Origin: Mycobacterium barrassiae | Lineage (GTDB): Bacteria; Actinomycetota; Actinomycetes; Mycobacteriales; Mycobacteriaceae | Assembly (NCBI RefSeq): GCF_025822765.1 | Contig: NZ_JACKUK010000016.1 | Span: 64,458 to 128,457 of the forward strand | Direction of reading: 5' to 3' | DNA: 64,000 bases | In this document: in pieces, positions 61,179-64,000 of the stretch | Layout of the letters: the number at the start of each line of letters is the position of its first letter | How positions within the stretch are numbered: position 1 is the stretch's first letter | The notes under the pieces: generated by a model | Seen by the model: the letters and a program-made list of their open reading frames with translations, nothing else | What the model was told of the DNA's origin: nothing | Databases searched by the model: none | Program-made: the position numbers and the translations under genes

Positions 61179-62476
61179 AGGTTGCCGACCTCGTGCTCGA
61201 GGAATTCGGCGTACTTCGCCTGGGCCGCCTCCCGCTTGCGCGGCGTCCACTCGGTCGGCCAGGTGTCCTCGGTGGCCTGGTAGTCCCGCAGCACCTGCTT
61301 GGCAACGGTGGTCTTGTGCACCTCGGTCGGACCGTCAGCCAATCCCATCACCGCGGCACCCGTCACCATACCCATGAACGGCATCTCGTTGGTGACGCCG
61401 AGCGCCCCGTGCACTTGCATTGCCCGCCAAGCGATGTCGTGCAGCACCGTCGGCATGGCGACCTTCACCGCGGAGATGTCCTTACGCACCTTCTTGTAGT
61501 CGTTGTATTTGTCGATCTCCCACGCGGTGTAGAGAACCATCAGTCGGAACTGCAACAGCTGCGCATACGAATCGGCGATGTAGCCCTGCACGAACTGCTT
61601 GTCCGAAAGCCGGCTGCCCTGGGTCTCTCGGCTCAGCGCCCGCTCACACATCATGTCGAGTGCTCGCTGGGACAGTCCGATGGTGCGCATCGCGTGATGG
61701 ATGCGGCCACCGCCGAGCCGGGTCTGGGCGATGACGAACGCCTGGCCCTCGCCTCCGAGCAACGCCTCGGCCGGTACGCGCACGTTGTCGTAGTGGATCA
61801 GCGCGTGTCCGCCCTGGCCCTCGGGTTCGCCGTAAAGGCCGATGTCGCGCACGATGTTCACGCCTGGTGTGTCGGTGGGGACGAGGAACATCGACATGCC
61901 TTGATAGGCGCTCACGTCCGGATTCGTCACTGCCATCACGATGAGGAACGAGGCCGTTCGGGCATTGGACGAAAAGAACTTCCAACCGTTGATCACCCAG
62001 TCGTCACCGTCGCGGACCGCCCTGGTCTTGAAGAGGGTGGGATCTGCGCCCGCATGCGGTTCGGTCATCGAATAGCAGGAGAACAACTCACCGTTCAGCA
62101 GCGGCATGAGGTACTTCTGCTTCTGATCCTCGGTGCCGTAGTGCGCGATGATCTCGGCGTTACCGGTGTCGGGGGCTTGGCAGCCGAACACGATCGGCGC
62201 CCACTGTGAACGGCCGAGGATCTCGTTGAGCAACGCGAGCTTCAGCTGGCCGTAGCCCTGCCCTCCGAGCTCGGGTCCGAGATGCGTCGCCCACAGACCG
62301 CGCTTGCGCACCTCTTCCTTGAGTGGGTCGACCGCGTCGCGCCGTTTGCCCTCCAGCGGCACGAACTGCTGGTGTGGGAACGCCAGGTCCAGCGGCTCGA
62401 CCTCCTCGCGGACGAACTCGTCGGCCCAGTCCAGCACCTTCTGATACTCGGGGTCGGTCTCGAAATCCCACGCCAT
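61175..62476 (-). CDS. ACAD10/11-like acyl-CoA dehydrogenase family protein
   Basis: A 433-residue acyl-CoA dehydrogenase-fold protein. LGGGRIHHAMRTIG and ADGPTEVHKTTVAK match the ACAD10/11 branch rather than ordinary FadE. Other blocks are CYSMTEPHAGADP and WVINGWKFFSSNAR. In this branch, the partner kinase phosphorylates a 4-hydroxyacyl-CoA and the ACAD then eliminates phosphate to give an enoyl-CoA. The ATG at 62476 has AAGGGAG upstream. The kinase gene overlaps its stop by 4 bases. The alcohol dehydrogenase gene lies 17 bases upstream. Confidence 0.87.
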   Translation of the reverse strand: MAWDFETDPEYQKVLDWADEFVREEVEPLDLAFPHQQFVPLEGKRRDAVDPLKEEVRKRGLWATHLGPELGGQGYGQLKLALLNEILGRSQWAPIVFGCQAPDTGNAEIIAHYGTEDQKQKYLMPLLNGELFSCYSMTEPHAGADPTLFKTRAVRDGDDWVINGWKFFSSNARTASFLIVMAVTNPDVSAYQGMSMFLVPTDTPGVNIVRDIGLYGEPEGQGGHALIHYDNVRVPAEALLGGEGQAFVIAQTRLGGGRIHHAMRTIGLSQRALDMMCERALSRETQGSRLSDKQFVQGYIADSYAQLLQFRLMVLYTAWEIDKYNDYKKVRKDISAVKVAMPTVLHDIAWRAMQVHGALGVTNEMPFMGMVTGAAVMGLADGPTEVHKTTVAKQVLRDYQATEDTWPTEWTPRKREAAQAKYAEFLEHEVGNL

Positions 62477-62493
62477 CGTGGTCTCCCTTCGAT

Positions 62494-63504
62494 TCAGGTG
62501 AACGTGACGACGACCTTGTCGGCGGCGCCCGGGGTGGTGGCCATTCGCAACGCCTCATCGACGTCGTCGAATGGGATTGTGTGGCTGACGATCTCGGCGT
62601 ACTTCTCCCAGTTCGCGACGAGGTCCGCGGTGACCTCGAAAATCTCGTCGGGATAGCCCATCGATCCGACGATCGTGATCTCGTTGCTCATGACGCTGAG
62701 GAAGTCGACGGACACGGGTTCCTTGTGGACCGCGACGATGCCGAGGCGTGCACCCGTCTTCGCGGCACCGATCGCCGACGAGATCACCACGGGGACACCG
62801 GCGGCGTCGAGATAGATATCGGTGTCCGCCTTGCCGGGGAACATCGACTCACCGGGACCGTGCAGATCGACGAGACGTGCGGCGAGGTCTTCGTTCTCGG
62901 TGTTGATCACCGCATCTGCGCCCACTTTCAGCGCCTTGTCGAGCCGGCTCGGAATCAGGTCGACCACGACGATGTGGGCCACGCCAAGGGATCTGAAGGC
63001 CATCGTCGCGCCCAGCCCGATCGGGCCTGCGCCGAACACCACTACTTTGTCGCCCGGTGCCGGCCGGCACTGGTTGACCGCGTGCCGGGCCACTGCCATC
63101 GGCTCGTTGAGCGCTGCCACCTCGAACGGGACGTGATCGGGTACCACTTCCAGGCTCTTGCCGCGTACGGCTTCTTCGATGAGGAGGTACTCGGCCAGGG
63201 CGCCGCCCGGGCCGCCGTTGCCGATGAATCCGGAAGGCGCGGCCAGTGGGTTGATGACGACGTGGTCGCCGACGGCGATTCCGGTGACGGCACTGCCGAT
63301 CTCGACGATCTCGCCCGCCGGTTCATGTCCCAGCGGTTGGCACCCCTGTCGAGGTGGTATCCCGCCCATGGCGATGTACAGCGAATCGGAACCGCAGATT
63401 CCGCACGCCCGCATTTTGACCAGGACGTCGTTCGGCCCGACCGTGGGTGTCGGTACGTCGAGCACCTGAGTTTCACCGGGCGCGGTCACCATCGTCGCTT
63501 TCAT
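62494..63504 (-). CDS. Zinc-dependent medium-chain alcohol dehydrogenase
   Basis: A 336-residue MDR dehydrogenase. The catalytic zinc ligands are visible: Cys in CGICGSD near residue 37 and His/Glu in LGHEPAG near 60. The NAD loop is VVFGAGPIGLGATMAF near 160. The structural-zinc loop with four cysteines is missing (NPLAAPSGFIGNGG), as in a subset of the family. It would interconvert an alcohol and a ketone. The ATG overlaps the stop of the TetR gene by 4 bases, so regulator and enzyme are made together. Confidence 0.87.
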   Translation of the reverse strand: MKATMVTAPGETQVLDVPTPTVGPNDVLVKMRACGICGSDSLYIAMGGIPPRQGCQPLGHEPAGEIVEIGSAVTGIAVGDHVVINPLAAPSGFIGNGGPGGALAEYLLIEEAVRGKSLEVVPDHVPFEVAALNEPMAVARHAVNQCRPAPGDKVVVFGAGPIGLGATMAFRSLGVAHIVVVDLIPSRLDKALKVGADAVINTENEDLAARLVDLHGPGESMFPGKADTDIYLDAAGVPVVISSAIGAAKTGARLGIVAVHKEPVSVDFLSVMSNEITIVGSMGYPDEIFEVTADLVANWEKYAEIVSHTIPFDDVDEALRMATTPGAADKVVVTFT

Positions 63505-64000
63505 CTCGCCGCCTTCAGATTGAACCCTGCGATCAGGGCCGCGATATCGTCAGTCACCAGCTCGGCGAATGACCGGTCGCCGAAACCGCCTGATGCCCAA
63601 TGCCGCACGCCCTCGCTGACATGCATCCCGGCGAGATGCGACAGGTGCTTCACGTCGACACCTGCCGCGAGCTTGCCGTCGTTCTGAGCCTTGGCGAACA
63701 GGTCGCCGAACATGTCGGCATCGATGTCGCTCTGCTCGCGTCCGGACAAGATCCGGTGCTCGTGCCGGTACCCCTCGAGGATCGTCTCGACGATGAGATC
63801 GCGCGGGTTGCGCGCCATCGAACGTTCGAGGCTGCGCAGCGCCTCCGCGATCACGTTCTCGATGTCATAGTCGGTGTCGAGCATCGCGCGCACGGTTTTC
63901 TGCGCCGCCCGCGTCGACAGCAGGCCGACTTCGAACAACACGTCCTCTTTGGCCGGGAAATAGAAGTAGAACAGTGCGCGGGACACGCCCGCAGCCCGGC
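63501..64000 (-). CDS. TetR-family regulator, cut by the window end
   Basis: The last 166 or so residues of a TetR protein. The visible part starts inside the helix-turn-helix (AAGVSRALFYFYFPAKEDVLFE) and continues through the helical effector domain. The start codon and first helix lie beyond base 64000. It is the upstream gene of an operon with alcohol dehydrogenase, ACAD10/11-like, kinase and quinone reductase genes, and overlaps the first by 4 bases. It probably represses its own operon. A GTG in the visible part is not the true start. Confidence 0.85.
   Translation of the reverse strand, partial: RAAGVSRALFYFYFPAKEDVLFEVGLLSTRAAQKTVRAMLDTDYDIENVIAEALRSLERSMARNPRDLIVETILEGYRHEHRILSGREQSDIDADMFGDLFAKAQNDGKLAAGVDVKHLSHLAGMHVSEGVRHWASGGFGDRSFAELVTDDIAALIAGFNLKAAR

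Overview
The window comes from a high-GC actinobacterium, most likely a Mycolicibacterium or other Mycobacteriaceae member. This is an inference from the gene content: many GTG starts, a wax-ester synthase/DGAT, many acyl-CoA dehydrogenases and SDRs, three P450s and two mycofactocin-type SDRs. There is no rRNA, tRNA, CRISPR or transposase that I can see. Almost everything is catabolic enzymes and their regulators, packed into operons with many 4-base stop/start overlaps. No gap exceeds 300 bases.

Layout. 71-3872 (+): a GT1-type glycosyltransferase, two paralogous membrane proteins, and cytochrome oxidase subunit III- and IV-like proteins without subunits I or II. 3943-6311 (-): a KstD-like flavoprotein behind an IclR regulator, divergent from a ten-gene operon at 6448-17163 (+). 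That operon encodes a meta-cleavage core (hydrolase, mhpA-like hydroxylase, mhpB-like extradiol dioxygenase), a second KstD-like flavoprotein, a luciferase-like oxidoreductase, an FMN reductase, two SDRs, a cyclase-family protein and a second hydrolase. 17160-17879 (-): a hydrolase. 17985-27911 (+): TetR, ferredoxin, P450, amidohydrolase, two M24-fold proteins, enoyl-CoA hydratase, a fused CoA transferase and an SDR. 27968-29896 (-): SDR and epimerase. 29998-32400 (+): acyltransferase and acyl-CoA synthetase, converging on a WS/DGAT.

33906-38823 (-) holds an APH-type kinase, mycofactocin-type SDR, P450, TesB-like thioesterase and TetR, divergent from an acyl-CoA dehydrogenase and hydratase (38957-40923, +). 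40938-46721 (-) is a seven-gene Rieske oxygenase operon. 46982-53914 (+) holds an amidohydrolase and a beta-oxidation-like set. 53968-57880 contains a luciferase-like oxidoreductase, the second mycofactocin-type SDR, a TetR with matching operators on both sides, and a P450. 58026-59134 (+) is a TetR and an unknown protein. 59191-64000 (-) is a coupled operon: TetR (cut by the window end), alcohol dehydrogenase, ACAD10/11-like dehydrogenase, APH kinase and quinone oxidoreductase.

How it fits together. A 17-bp palindrome with core GAGAA-N5-TTCTC occurs before the mhp-like operon, before the Rieske operon, before the thioesterase, and between TetR 38098-38823 and the acyl-CoA dehydrogenase. A one-mismatch copy lies before the P450 at 35880-37079. 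I infer that one TetR regulon links ring oxidation, meta-cleavage and CoA-dependent side-chain steps into one undescribed pathway for a cyclic substrate such as a terpenoid, steroid or phenylpropanoid. Imperfect palindromes of about 50-65 bp from several families sit at gene ends. One is inside the fused CoA-transferase gene, in frame, between the two domains.
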